This document shows, one piece after another, positions 39,501-50,789 of a DNA stretch of 64,000 nucleotides. A program made the position numbers and the translations under genes. The notes beneath the pieces are model-generated. The model had not been told where the DNA came from. It worked only from the letters and a program-made list of their open reading frames with translations, and made no database searches. This DNA comes from Brachionus plicatilis. Taxonomy: Eukaryota > Rotifera > Eurotatoria > Ploima > Brachionidae. How positions within the stretch are numbered: the first letter of the stretch is position 1; each line of letters begins with the position of its first letter. Location: NCBI GenBank assembly GCA_010279815.1, contig QEOQ01000688.1, positions 1,259,789 through 1,323,788 on the forward strand. The letters run 5' to 3'.

Positions 39501-41898
39501 ATGGGAAAATTTGAGTGCAAATTTTAGTTTTGCGATCTGGTAATATTTTGAAAAATACTAAAGACTTTTGAAAAACAGATATTGGGCAAAAAGTGAGCAT
39601 GAGAAGCCCAAAAAATTAGGAAACAATATTTTGACATAAATGCTCAGTGAGATACTTTTTTTATTGGTTAAGTTTAATTAGGAAAACTTTAATAGCTTTT
39701 AAAAATAAAATGATAAACAAATTCGCTAAAAGCAATTTTATTTCATTTATTTATCTCCAAAAAGTATAAAATTATCTGAAAATATCACTATTTTATAGAC
39801 AAGTGAAAGAAACTTTGCAGACTTTTGTGTTCAAGTGAAAAAACTAAAAAAAACTTACCTTTTTGCCAAAAAGTCTGAATTAGGAAAATTGTCCTTCTGT
39901 AGCATGTCAATATCTAATGAGAATTTTCTTATTTGTTTTTCGCAATCAAAGATCGTATTCTCAATTTTTTCCAATTGTATCCAATCGCCATTCACAATAC
40001 TCTGATATTTATTTTCGTTATTGATTGTGAACTAATTTGAAAAATTGAGAAATCAAAATAATTACAAAATTTAGTTCATAGATACAAAAAAAATACTTAC
40101 TGCTGATATTGTTGAATCGATTTTTTGTAAACTCATTTCGAGATTATTTAATTCATTGTTAATATTAATGAAATTTTTTTTGGTTTTTTCAAATTCCAAA
40201 TTAGCTTTGTCAAGTTGAGATTTTTTATTTTCAATTAAATTTTTTAAGTTTTCCCATTTATTGACTAATTCTTGGTAACTTTGTTCGTCATGGCTGTTAT
40301 TTTGATCTAATTCTATTTGTTTAAGCTCTGAAATAACTGATTTAACTTTCATTAATTCTTTATCATTCGATTTGGAGTCAGATGAATAGAAAATATTTAA
40401 ATCCTCAATTTGTGTTCTCAAATCAATTAATTCATTAGGAAAGTGGTCATTTTTCTCTAAAAATTCAATTTTTTCATCTATCCATTTATTTAATGAAAAA
40501 AGCTCTGTAGATCTGTACTCATGAAACTGATTCGGCAATTCGCTGATCGTTTCTGATGAACACTTGAGTCGAGCAAGCGAAAGATATAAGCTTGATAAAT
40601 ATGTCATGATTGATCTCTCGTCCACTATATCAGAATCAACGTCTTCTGGATCAAGGAGCTTAGGCACTTTAAAGTATGACTCAGCTAAGTCAAAAGCCAA
40701 TTTTAAATTATCTCTATTTGTATTTTCACATATTGTCTCAGCTATCAAATGTTCTGGTCTTAATTGAAAAATTTAATTTTAAAAATTGTTTCAAGTTTTT
40801 GTTCAATACATGTATTGCTGAATTAGAATCAAAAGAGCTCGGCCATCTTTCCAGGATTTAGTAAAGTCTGTAACTTTGAGATTAGGAAAGTGTTCGAGAT
40901 TTTTGTTAACCCATGACATAAGAGTGTTTTTAACAACTGATTCGTTATTTGTTGTATTCGCCAAAATAACTTCAGAAATCTTTGAATTACATTAAAATAA
41001 AATATTTAAATAATCAATTAAGCATAAAATTACTTGAAAATGAAGTATTATAATCCAAATTAAGCCTAAAGTCAATTTCGGGTTTCCATCGACGATTTCA
41101 TCAGGACGAATATTTACGATCTTAATCTAAAACAAAAATTTATTTTATTTTACTGACAAAATTAATACAATACATTATGAGCTGTGAGAAACTTTAGGCA
41201 ATTTTCTACATTTTCTAACCAGTGAAATCTCATTAAGCCGAAATCTTTTTTCTTTAGAATTATTTAATGAATATTTGAGCTAATTTTTATTAGTATTTTA
41301 CTATTTTTGTGTCGGTCAAAAGCTCCAAGAGCAATATTAAATTGATACCATTTCTTAAATCTGAAAATAAATCGTTTATTTGAATCGAAATTTTCTTTAG
41401 GTGTTGATTGATCCATTTTGTGAAGGTTTTCGTTTGAATTTTATCTCTCTGATCTAAATATTTTTAAGAAAATTATTTTTTTCTTGGCAAAATAAAATAA
41501 AAAAATTTACCGGCTATTTTTAAAACTGCTCTATCAGCAGAATCTAATTGTAAAATACTAATCGGTTTTTCAGATAACCAATCTTTGTTGTCTATCTGCA
41601 ATTTGTTTCTATCGAAACGATTAAATAACTCACTGTCATCAATGTCAAATGAATATGAATAATTCATGCAATTTAAACTTAGGTCCAGTGTTTTATTAGT
41701 CATTTTATTAATGTCTAGAATTTTTGAATTTTCCTCTAAATCATAGATACTTTGATTAGAATTGTTCAATTTTGATTCAACATTTTCTGATTGATTTACA
41801 GCTTCGTTTGTATTATTTAGCGGCTGATTTTGTTCACTTTTGATTAAATTTTCAAGAGATGAAATTTTGAATAATTTCTTTGACATGTAATTTTTCAT
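18542..41898 (-). CDS. Spectraplakin (MACF1/dystonin/Shot/VAB-10 family)
   Basis: Giant actin-microtubule cross-linker. Coding exons in order: 41898-41511, 41453-41302, 41251-41174, 41126-41034, 40979-40810, 40758-40101, 40031-39859, 38642-37216, 37147-36936, 35585-35407, 35354-35213, 35160-34946, 34887-34728, 29976-29851, 29796-29506, 29443-19708, 19615-19395, 19342-19225, 19131-19075, 18957-18863 and 18799-18542. All are phase-consistent, giving about 4,982 residues. Domains: CH1 (from about 130; [23 protein letters not shown]), CH2 (about 240-350; LLDPEDVD), plakin domain with SH3 (about 925-985; [15 protein letters not shown]), spectrin-repeat rod (about 1490-4700), EF-hands [12 protein letters not shown] and [15 protein letters not shown] domain ([20 protein letters not shown]) and a Ser-rich tail with SKVP, close to an EB1-binding SxIP motif. 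[15 protein letters not shown] before CH1 matches family N-termini. Start: first Met of the frame; a second lies four codons later. Plakin-repeat exons lie within introns (separate entries). Confidence 0.93.
30256..30618 (-). CDS. second plakin-repeat exon of the spectraplakin gene
   Basis: 121 codons beginning [12 protein letters not shown] at 30618, with repeat-like [20 protein letters not shown] and [12 protein letters not shown]. It ends in phase 0 (CAA AAG|GTATTC), compatible with the acceptor at 29976. A strong acceptor (CATCCTTTTGTTTTAG) lies one base before the ATG, but joining it to the previous repeat exon in phase 0 gives a stop after six codons. Either a non-coding leader exon splices here and the ATG is used, or the two repeat exons are never joined, or I have missed a donor in phase 2. 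Confidence 0.5.
30735..33215 (-). CDS. plakin-repeat exon of the spectraplakin gene (probable alternative start)
   Basis: About 827 codons of plectin/plakin-type repeats, roughly 38-residue units such as [35 protein letters not shown] and [12 protein letters not shown]. These units bind intermediate filaments or act as spacers in plakins. The frame is open from 33248; the first ATG codes [12 protein letters not shown] at 33215. The preceding coding exon (34728) ends in phase 0, and no acceptor here is in phase 0, so an own start at 33215 fits best. At the 3' end a consensus donor (TCA|GTAAGA) closes the exon in phase 0 at 30735, matching the acceptor at 29976. The tail of the frame beyond 30735 looks intronic. 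Confidence 0.65.
33249..34727 (-). other. spectraplakin intron and presumed internal promoter region
   Basis: 1.5 kb of AT-rich DNA between the last plakin-domain exon and the plakin-repeat exon. I found no coding exon here. The part next to 33249 would be the 5' UTR and promoter if the repeat exon has its own start. Confidence 0.4.
35686..36139 (-). CDS. alternative first coding exon of the spectraplakin gene
   Basis: An open frame starting [14 protein letters not shown] runs from 36139 through a Ser/Asn-rich, low-complexity stretch to DISQS. A donor (AGT|GTATGA, ending about 35686) is in phase 0 with the acceptor at 35585. The flanking exon (36936) also ends in phase 0, so it can splice straight to 35585. 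No acceptor upstream of 36139 gives the correct phase, because the frame opens only after a stop near 36212. The simplest reading is an alternative start from an internal promoter that makes an isoform without the CH domains. Such isoforms are known in this family; here it is inference. Confidence 0.5.
38736..38991. repeat. foldback MITE in a spectraplakin intron
   Basis: The left end TTAAAGTAAATAAAATATAC and inner ATACTGCAACAAACGGTGCAA mirror the right end TTGCACTTTGTTGCAGTAT followed by GTTTTATTTACTTTAA. About 50 bp of each end pairs around an A/T-rich loop. It lies in the 1.2-kb intron 38643-39858, which is far longer than its neighbours, so the insertion explains part of the excess. Confidence 0.75.
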
Positions 41899-43555
41899 AT
41901 TTTTTAAACTGTTTTGGCTTCTTTCTTGAAATATTACAAAAATCTTAATTACAGAAAATAATTTAATGCAATTGAATCACTATTAATCCAAGAAATATTA
42001 TTAGAAAATTTTATAAATAAAATAGAAGAAATTAATAAATTTAAAAAAAAAATCATATTAAGATATGCAAAAATATTTGCTGATTGCGTTCTTTAGCTTT
42101 TAGTTTTTATGCATATTTAATTTCTCAAGTTAGTTCATTTTTCTGATATATTATTTATTCTCTATAACAATTACTCTGGAAAAATGAATCGATTAATATT
42201 ATTCTGTTTTTAATAAAATATATTTGAAAAGCTTCATATAGTAAGTAAATGTCGTTTATTGACCTCAAAGAAGAATTATTATAATGAAGAAGGAAAATTA
42301 ATTTTTGAAAGAAGAGGAGAACTTTTATTTGTCTAGATACTATTGTTAAGTTCACATATATTTGGTGTTAAACAAAAATGATCGAATCTTAAGAAATTTC
42401 AAAAAAAAAATTCAATCGACTCCGCCAATGATTAAGAAAAAATTGATGATTAAAATTTATTGAATAAACTTGAAAACAATAAATATTTAAAATATTTTTT
42501 AATTCTGAAATTGAAAACTTATAATTTCTAATCTAAATTTTCATCAATCATTTGATTTGATTTTTACAGAATTAGTCACAGTCTTATTATTATTGAAATA
42601 AAAAACTGAAAATTAAATAACTTTACTCATAGCATTCATCATGTTAATTTTTAAAAACTTCAAATTCAACCTAAATTACTTTTTCTCCTGGTTATCAAAA
42701 AAAATTAAAAATTAAAAATCATATTAAATATCAAATTAAGTTCATAATAATTTGTCACATGCTATTCAAATCAATAATTGGGGAGTCGTTCAACTGCTTT
42801 TCCACAATTCGGCGACATCTTCGATCTGACAGAGGGGCTACTGTATCCAGTTAATATTTTGCATCAAAAAATTGAAATTTAAAAAAAATAATTAATAATG
42901 TTTTTAGCCATCATAATTTTTTTAATTTAAATTAATAAATAATAAGTAAAAAAAGAGTGCTTACGTTCTATTCACTTTTTTAAAGCAGAAATTTTTACAT
43001 TAAAGTACTGATCGATTTATTTATGAAGAAATGTTGTACTCGGTAAAATTTGTTGTCTCATTAATAAAAATGAATATTGAATTGAATTAGGACTGTTAAA
43101 TTAAATTTATTCTTAAGGTTACAATTTAATTTTATTGTTTTTTGAAAAAATTTATTAGAATTTTAGAATATCAGATTTTGGAAATCTATTTGTATCGCTT
43201 TTTCGATGAACAATTAGATAATAATTTAATTTTAAAAAAACGTATTTTTTTTATCGCTGATTTAATAAATGGATTTAACTATAGGAAAAAACGTTGCTGG
43301 TTCTGGCTACGCCAAATAGGATTTTAAATTAAAATTTAAAATTTTTGAGCTATCATAAAGTTTTTTTGTTGTTGAAATTTTCTATTATTCTAATTGAGAA
43401 ATTATCTTATAAATTAAATTAGTTAAATAACTTACAATTAAAAGATTTTTAAAAAATATACTGTAATGATTTTTACAATTTTATTTAACAAACAAGAAAT
43501 ATCAATTTTAAAAACATAATAGCTTAATATTAATTTAATTGATTTATTCTATCGC
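41899..43555. other. intergenic between the spectraplakin and CDK12/13 genes
   Basis: AT-rich DNA. A short G+C-richer stretch at about 42778-42855 (GGCGACATCTTCGATCTGAC) stands out but shows no recognisable gene. The frames at 42155-42355 (-) and 43142-43327 (+) are low-complexity and unsupported. Confidence 0.45.
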
Positions 43556-46346
43556 TCAATCGTTTGATATTCTTTTTTTTTTTTTCAATTCTTTGCTCCA
43601 CATTTCGTGGCAATCTTGATTAAGCGGAAATCTATAAATGAAAAGAAAAAATTAACTTTAATTTTAAACAAACTAAAAGAATTACGTTGGAGGTTTAATT
43701 TCAAGAGGTTGAATATTTTTTAACCATGAAGATTTTAGCGAATTTTCCGAAGTGATTCGTTTAGATGGATCTAATTCAAGCATTTGATCGAGGAGGTCTA
43801 AAGCAGAACAAGGCATGAATGAAAACTCTTCTCTCAGACGACGTTTATAGTTTTTTTTTTGTCGAATGGCATCATAAAAAGGTAAATTAACGACATCAGG
43901 CCAAATTGAAGGATTCGGAGATCCACAGGTTCTTGATATCAATTCTAGCTGGTTTATTTCTGAATTGGCTTGAAAAATTGGCTTTTTAACATAAAGTTCT
44001 CCTAGGATGCAGCTTTTTTTATACAACATGTTGATTGGAAATTCAGTTAATATTTTTTTATAGAAAATATTTACCCACAACTCCATATATCAATGGATGG
44101 ACCATATCTTTCTTCGCCCAACAAAAGTTCTGGAGCCCTATACCATAAAGTGATTACTTTATTCGTGTATGGTCTTTCCTTATCTTCTGCATTATAGTAT
44201 CTAGCAAGTCCGAAGTCAGCAAGTTTAATTTGGCCTCTTAAAAGTAAAAGAGTATTTATCTAAAAAAATCAGACAAATTTATTGTGAAAGTATTTTACCT
44301 ATTATTAATCAAAATATTAGAACACTTGATGTCACGATGGAGAAAATTTTTCGAATGACAATAGTTTAAGCCTTCTAGCAGTTGCTTCATGAAACTAGCT
44401 ATTTGATCATCATTTAGATCTAAAACTCCCGAATCTAAAAGGCCAAATAAATCGTGATCCATATATTCAAAAACTAGATAAAATTCTCCACGATCTTTTC
44501 TAAATTCTAACACGTCCTGTTTGTCAGTAACAATTTCAATCATGTTCACAATATTTGGGTGTTGTAACTGCCTTAATATTTTTATTTCCCTGACTGCTGT
44601 TATTGGAAAGCCTTCTTTCTCATTTTCTAATTTGACGCTCTTTAGTGCCACAAGTTCATTTGTTTCTATGTCTCTTGCCTTGAAAACTTTGCCATATGTG
44701 CCTTCGCCTATTATTTCCAGCCTCTCGAACATGTCCACACTTTTCTCGCCCCAATTTTCTTTGTTGACTTCATTTTTTCGTTGTAATATAATAGGACGCT
44801 TTGAGTTTGATGTCAAAATTGATTTTTTTCCTTCAATATGAATTTTGTCGCGTAGCTCAAACGAGTTCAAACACTTGGTTAAATTTTCTGAATTTTTGTC
44901 ACTTAATTTTGGCGATTTGGAATCGAATTTAGAGTCATTGCTTATTTCAATTTCATTATCTTCGGTTTCGTCTATTTCAGGCAAAGGAAGAGGTGGCAGT
45001 GTCTTGGTTAAAATTTTCTGAGATATTTTTTCATCTTTTTTGACCAAATTCTCTTGATAAACTGTTTCAGTCTGTTCATTTTTTTGCTCAATTTTTTGCT
45101 CGTTTTTTTGCTCGTTTTTTTGCTCGTTTTTTTGCTCGTTTTTTTGCTCGTTTTTTTGCTCGTTTTTTTGCTCATTTTTTTGGTCGTTTTTTTTTTCAAG
45201 ACTTTCACTATCGGATTTAGTTTTTTCGACCTGTAAACTCTTTGACTTTCGTTTTTCACCGACAACTTTTTGCAATTCAGCTCCAAGACTAACAGAGGGC
45301 AGATAATTTATGGACGATTCTCTTTTCCAGTCTTTTTCTCGACGCAATTTAATAAGCTTGGGTGATTTTGATTTGGTCCTGGATTTTGTGCGAGATCTGG
45401 ACCGAATGGAACTTTTATGCGAGGAACGAAAGTAATCTGGCGATTTTGATTTGATGTTCCTTGGCGACACACGAATGTCAGATGACCTATGGGATGATTT
45501 TGATCTTGACCGCTTTGATCTATGAAGACTCGTTTTTGTTCTATTAATAGAATAATCATAACTAGGAGAACGGCGCCGATCTCCATAACGATAGCTTAGT
45601 TTATCTCTATCATAGTTGTCATTTCTTTTAGAATAGGATATGGTCGATGGCTTTGCATCGTATGAGTATCGTGAATTATAATTGCTGTAATAACTTGAAT
45701 CATAATAATCGCTATAATTAAAATAGTCTGATCTGTATCGAGAGTACTCTCGACTCAACGGTTCTGGTATATAATTACGGTGGCGACTGTACTGTTCAGC
45801 ATCTGTATATTCGCTTTTATTTTTTCTTGAATTGCTGTGATCTTTCTTGCTTTGGGAACTTCCCGAATAAATGTCCGCACTATCAGAATACTTTTTGTTT
45901 TTCACGTTTGACTCTTTGTCATGGTAAGATGTTCTTTTATTTGACGAACGGCTCCTTGATCTTGATCCTCTTGAATAATTCAATGAGCTTTTTTTACGAA
46001 TCGAAGATTCTTCGACAGAAGATTTAGATAAGAGTGAAGACGAAATGGATGATGTTGACGACGAACGGGACGAGTTTGTGTTAAATTCACTCGAAATTGA
46101 TGATATTGAACTTGGTGATCGGCTTATTTTTTTAGATTTAGCTTTCTTTTTTGACTTGGTCTTTACTTTTTTACATTTTGATTCTTTGTTTAGATTTCTT
46201 TCTTCTGATCGTATCGATTTATCAGACTTGTGTTTTTTACTTTTTTTTGACTTGTGTTTTTTTTTCGCTTTGCTTGATGACTTTGTTTCAGTTTTATCTT
46301 TTCGTGATGGATTGTCATCATCATTTATTTTTTGTTTCTCATCCAT
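43556..46346 (-). CDS. Cyclin-dependent kinase 12/13 (transcription elongation kinase)
   Basis: Four exons join in phase: 46346-44299, 44236-44075, 44012-43686 and 43631-43556, about 870 residues. It is a cyclin K-dependent kinase that phosphorylates the RNA polymerase II CTD in the nucleus. Residues 1-370 are Lys/Ser/Arg-rich RS-type sequence, as in CDK12/13. A run of about eight EQKN units follows (about 393-430). The kinase domain starts near residue 540: [19 protein letters not shown], a PITAVRE helix (PITAIRE in vertebrates), [13 protein letters not shown] catalytic loop, DFGLARYY, T-loop [12 protein letters not shown] with the activating Thr, and DIWSCGCILGELY. The CDK12/13-specific C-terminal extension ([17 protein letters not shown]) is present. 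It ends soon after the kinase domain, so the long vertebrate C-terminal tail is absent. The last exon carries an A13 run, which makes it prone to frameshift errors. Confidence 0.93.
45086..45190 (-). repeat. 12-bp tandem repeat inside CDK12/13
   Basis: A 12-bp unit (plus strand TTTTTTTGCTCG with small variants) is repeated about eight times and codes EQKN on the minus strand. The frame is kept because the unit is a multiple of three. Confidence 0.85.
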
Positions 46347-47155
46347 TTAATTAGTATTCTAAAATTAGTTTTTTAAATTGAATAAAATGAATAAGTAAAA
46401 CATTTTGAGTAAATTTTTATTTTGATTGTATTTGGAAAAATAAACTTTACGTTTTGGTTTTATCATTTTGAATTATGAAATTTAATATTTTCCCAATGCA
46501 TGCATATACATATGGTAAAAATTTGAAAATTAATCTTTAGGAAAGTTGAAAAAATGATGACTTAAATAAGAAATTAATTGTTGTACCTTATGCTAGAATA
46601 CAAAAGAACGAAATAAGAAATTTTATAGGTATATATTTTTATTTAAAATTAAAATTATTAATTGATTTAATTTGTGACTGAATTTCTCCCAAAATGGTCA
46701 ACATTTTTAAATCAATTAATTTTGTTTTCATTCAACTTAAATTCTTATTTCATAAAAAATTTGAAGATTGCGAAAAATTTGCAATTCACAAAATTTCAAA
46801 CGTAGCTTACTTTCACAGGAACTAATTTTATATCAAAGGTATCGCTCGAAATATGCATTAACAACACAAATTAATATGAAGCAAAATATATTTTTTAGTA
46901 GGTGTCTCTCAATATAAATATGAAAAAAAATAGTCAAATAATTAAAATTTGGTAAAAATTTGTACTCATTTTATTTTTGGTATTGAAAAAGCTTAATTTA
47001 AAAAGTGTTATTTCTAAATTATTGAATTTTATTTTCTATTTTTTTACTAAAATTAATTAAAATTTATGAAAATTTACGTAATAAATCTTATCTTTCAATT
47101 TTCAAATATAATATTGTGAAATTTCCTAATTTTGCTTTTTTTTCGAAATTTTAAA
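46347..47155. other. upstream region of CDK12/13, no gene seen
   Basis: AT-rich DNA with no supported coding frame. The part next to 46347 should hold the kinase gene's promoter. Confidence 0.45.
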
Positions 47156-47182
47156 TTACCAGAATTCTGTAAATTCTGGTAA
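47156..47182. repeat. 27-bp palindrome
   Basis: TTACCAGAATT and AATTCTGGTAA form an 11-bp perfect inverted repeat around CTGTA. It may mark an insertion end or a small hairpin. Confidence 0.7.
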
Positions 47183-47183
47183 T

Positions 47184-47625
47184 TTGCGTATTATTCGGAA
47201 TAATTATACATTTTCATATTTTCTATTTTGTTTAAATCACATTTTCTTTATTAATCATCATTTTTTCCGTAAAAATTTTAATTCAACTTTCAACCATAAA
47301 GGGCTAAATAATATAATCGATCGGTTTGAAAATTGTCTTGCCAAAGATTATCCATCAGAATTAATCGTAGATTTTTTTACAGTTTTCGGACATTATCATC
47401 AGTTGGGATGGTGAAGTGCGGTAACTTCGTTCATATTAAGCTATCAAATCTCTGATTGCATGTTAAAGTGTCACTTTTGCATCTCACGTATTCAACTCAA
47501 CGGTTCTGGAGATCAGAATACTCAGAAGATGTCTAGATCGATGTCTAGAATTGTATTGGGTGAATTTGGTGAATTTGTATTTGGTGAAGACAACTATTTG
47601 GTGAATAATTTCTATGTACCTACTA
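47184..47625 (+). other. unidentified coding-like stretch
   Basis: The frame 47184-47414 ends with a non-repetitive stretch (NNIIDRFENCLAKDYPSELI then VDFFTVFGHYHQLGW). A second frame from 47460 includes GEFGEFVFGEDNYLVNNFY before running into the copied MRPS22 fragment. The amino-acid mix is more gene-like than in neighbouring frames, but I recognise no family. It could be a decayed gene or a transposon piece. Confidence 0.2.
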
Positions 47626-47865
47626 AGCTGAGCTCTTTATTTGTAAGAAGCTGAATTTCAGAATTTTTTAACTTCTCATTAAATTTTAGCGAGTATATTT
47701 TTTTAAGATCAAAGCGAGTATATTTTTTATTTTTTTAAGAGTTTATTTTCGTATATATTTTTTTAAGATTTTTAATTTTTTATTTCCTAAATTTATTGTG
47801 TTTTTAATTGAGTTAATTTAAGAGCAAAAACCTACTAAGCTGAGCTATTTATTTGTAAGAAGCTT
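47626..47865. repeat. two partial copies of MRPS22 exon 1 and its intron
   Basis: About 47626-47712 repeats 49104-49193 almost exactly (CTACTAAGCTGAGCTCTTTA and onward). About 47781-47865 repeats 49052-49140 with a few changes. Both are direct copies in the orientation of the source and span the exon 1 donor site. Neither carries the rest of the gene. The spacer between them repeats GAGTATATTTTTT-like units. Confidence 0.8.
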
Positions 47866-48139
47866 AATTTTGAAAAATCGATTTTTGAAAGTAGTCAGTT
47901 ATAAATATGCGTAAAAGAAGTATCACAAATTCTTGAACGAATGATTTAATTGGATATTCATGTTTAAGACAATCACTATAAAGTTTTTAATAATATTTTT
48001 AATGAGTTAAATTTAAATTGATCTAAATATTTTTTTTCTAATTATTAATTTTAAACAAAATAATTTTTACGAAATAAAAATTTTTTTTAAATTTTTTATT
48101 CTATAAAATTATGATGTTATTTTTTTAAATGAATAATTT

Positions 48140-49271
48140 TTAAGCTTTTTCGATAATATTTAGTAATGCTTGTTCAACTTTATTGCTATTCTTTAATTCA
48201 TATTTGGTAAACACCTTAAATTTTTTTTAATTAAACTTAAATGGAATATTTTATGAAAAAATTTACCTTTATTTTTTCATGTTCTGTTAGTTCTTCAGAA
48301 AGATGCTGACTGAATTGATTTTTTTCATGTATAATTGAATACAATTGAATTAGATTCAAGCAATCACTTATTTTTGATTTTAGAAGATAAAAAGTAACCA
48401 AATTCTCAATTTTTTTAAACCAAACCAGATAAAAAATCAATGTTCCAAAATATCGAGTAGAATATAATAATTCATAATCTTGAACTTCGTTTATAAACTC
48501 GTAAACTCTATGCGAAACTCTTATAAATTCTGGATTATTTGGTTCAAATTGCATACAAGCTTTATTTAAAATAAGGATGTATTGCTTTGTTTTTAAGGAT
48601 TCCTAGATTTTTCAATTACAAATAAAAGTAGATCAGGTATTCAAAAATAATTAATAAAAATACTTCTAAATTAATTGGGTTGAACATTTGAGATATGTAT
48701 TTTGATTTCCCATTAGCTGGAAAGTATATTTGAAGTATTTTTTCTCTTTCGTCATAATCTGCTTTTCGCAAAAGACCGTTTTTTTCTCTTACTACCATCA
48801 TTCTCTTCTAATAAATATTTGTTATTATTTCATCAAAAAATATTATTTCTCGAAGCTAAAAATTAATTAAAAAAAAATGATTGACTTACATTCTCAGGAA
48901 TTTCCAGTGATATATCAATGAACATGTAATTTGAGTTGGTAAAATTGAGTGGGTCAAGATCTTTATCTAATGACAAAACTTCAGTTGATGTATCACGAAC
49001 TGGCAAAAAAGGTGGCATTTGAAGAAGTGATTTTGCTAATTCATTTGAATTTTTTATTTCCTAAATTTTTTGTATTTTTAATTGAGTTAATTTTAGAGCA
49101 AAAACCTACTAAGCTGAGCTCTTTATTTGTAAGAAGCTGAATTTCAGAATTTTTTAACTTCTCATTAAATTTTAGAGAGTATATTTTTTTAAGATCAAAA
49201 CCACTAATTTTTTTTAAAATTATTTGAACATCATTTCTCCTAAAATATTTCGCTGCGATATTCAAAGACAT
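48140..49271 (-). CDS. MRPS22: Mitochondrial small ribosomal subunit protein mS22
   Basis: Five exons in phase: 49271-49106, 49035-48890, 48807-48664, 48602-48267 and 48214-48140, 288 residues. It is a component of the mitochondrial ribosome small subunit. Family landmarks: VQIILKKISGFDLKKIY near the N-terminus, LLQMPPFLPVRD, MFIDISLEIPE, then VVREKNGLLRKADYDEREKI and LQIYFPANGK, CMQFEPNNPEFIRVSHRVYE and LLYSTRYFGTLIFYLVW. The start MSLNIAAKYFRRND gives a product about 70 residues shorter than the human protein at the N-terminus, so an upstream exon with the targeting peptide may be missing or the leader may be short. The first donor is weak (GTTTTTG); the alternative GTAGGT four bases earlier would break the frame. 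The protein has a recognisable C-terminal helix (VFTKYELKNSNKVEQALLNI). Confidence 0.85.
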
Positions 49272-49337
49272 TTTTTCATATATCTAAAGTAAATTTCTAA
49301 ATAAAATTAATAATTAAAACAGGCATCGAATACATTC

Positions 49338-50789
49338 TGCACTATAAATAATCAAAAGTTGCACTATAATATTTAAATTGCACTATAATATTTACATGCC
49401 CTATTAATCAAGGCTGCACTATAAATTACATTCTTAAACTATTATATTCTTTAATAAGCACTAAATTAATTTTTAAAAAGCACTAAAATAATTTTAGACC
49501 TGAACTATTTTAATTCATTTTTAGATAAAAACATTTCAAAAACTTCAATTTTTTTAAACATAAGAGAATACAAATAACAATTAGAAATATGTGATTTAAT
49601 TTTGGAGAGAAAAAAAATATAGTAATACATACATAAGAATAAAATAAAAAAAAAATAAAATTGAATTTATTAAGTAGCTGATTCTTTATCAAATTAACGG
49701 ATTAAATAAGCGTTTAAGCTTTTTTGAATCCAGTAGGATCTACCACTAGTACTAGCCAAAGTGGGTCTTCCTCGACTACATTTTTTCCTTACCTATTTCC
49801 CTTATATCACAATTAGTTTAATTTTTATTACTAAAAGAGATGTAAAGCAGTCTTTTAATTTTTTAATTTTTTTCTAATTTTAAAATAACTAAATAAAAAT
49901 AATCTACCTTAAAAGACTTTAAATCAAGACACTTTCGACGTTTTGTAGGTTGAGATGATTTAAAAAATTACTAATGCGAGAACGGATAAATTTAGACTTT
50001 GGTACATACAATTAAACTGAAAAAAAGTATTCTTTTTGGTTTTTTTTCAATAATAAAAATTGCCACACCCTTTTTCCAAACAAAACTATTCACCAGGGTG
50101 TAGAAAATTTTATGCTCTTTCAGAAAATATATAATTTTAAAAAAAATTTTAATTTTGTCTTTGAGTGATTGAGTCTGAAAGGTCTACAACTTTTTAAAGG
50201 GTTAGTTCTTTTTAGACACCTGGATATAAATTTTTTTTTTGTCCCCCACAAAAAATTAAATCTAGGGTTTCAAAGGACGCAGTTTACGAATTTTATTTTA
50301 AGTCAAAAATTAGAAATTCTGATAGCACTTAAGTTTTATATTTCTGGAACCTTGCCATGCCATGATGATCTATCGTTGAGTTACTAGCTGTTAATTGTTT
50401 TAATTTCTAAATAAGTAACCGCAAGGAATTTATAAAAGGGACGGAAAATAAAATGAAATAAGCTTCGAAAATAAAAATAAAAATAAAGTCTAAATTAATA
50501 TTTAAAATTATTTTAGTTTATGTCAAAAATTATTTTAGTGTAACTCAAAAATTATTTTAGGGTCAAATTAGAAATTGTTTTAATTCAACTCAGAAATTAT
50601 TTTAGTAAGAATCAAAAATTATTTAAGTGCCAGGTGATTTATATAGTAAAGTTTTGAAATATAAAAGTTCTGATTTGAATTATTTTCGTAAAAAACCGAA
50701 TAATTCAGTGCACATAAAATAACGTAGTACTTTTTGGAAGTGCAGTTTGGTATTAAAAAAAGTGCAACTTCTGATTAATTTATAGTGCA
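49338..50789. mobile_element. unclassified DNA element with terminal inverted repeats
   Basis: The left end TGCACTATAAATAATC, then AAAAGTTGCACTATAA, mirrors the right end AGTGCAACTTCTGATTAATT then TATAGTGCA. Both arms also hold subterminal repeats of an AAATTATTTTAG core. Five copies at about 22-bp spacing lie at 50530-50635, and inverted copies lie at about 49465-49520. ACATT flanks the right end directly and the left end after one base, a possible target duplication. The interior includes a minus-strand stretch (49795 to 49725) reading RKKCSRGRPTLASTSGRSYW. No intact transposase is present, so this is a non-autonomous or dead element. The superfamily cannot be given. Confidence 0.6.

Noticed and set aside
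39397..39600. 67-codon minus-strand frame in a spectraplakin intron
   Set aside because: It lies in the MITE-bearing intron, does not fit the splice phases and shows no spectrin-repeat pattern.
43142..43327. Small plus-strand frame upstream of the kinase gene's 3' end
   Set aside because: It is an isolated low-complexity Phe/Ile/Lys frame with no flanking gene signals.
45008..46350. Alternative frames over the CDK12/13 N-terminal region
   Set aside because: They arise from the EQKN repeat and RS-rich sequence; the kinase frame explains the region.
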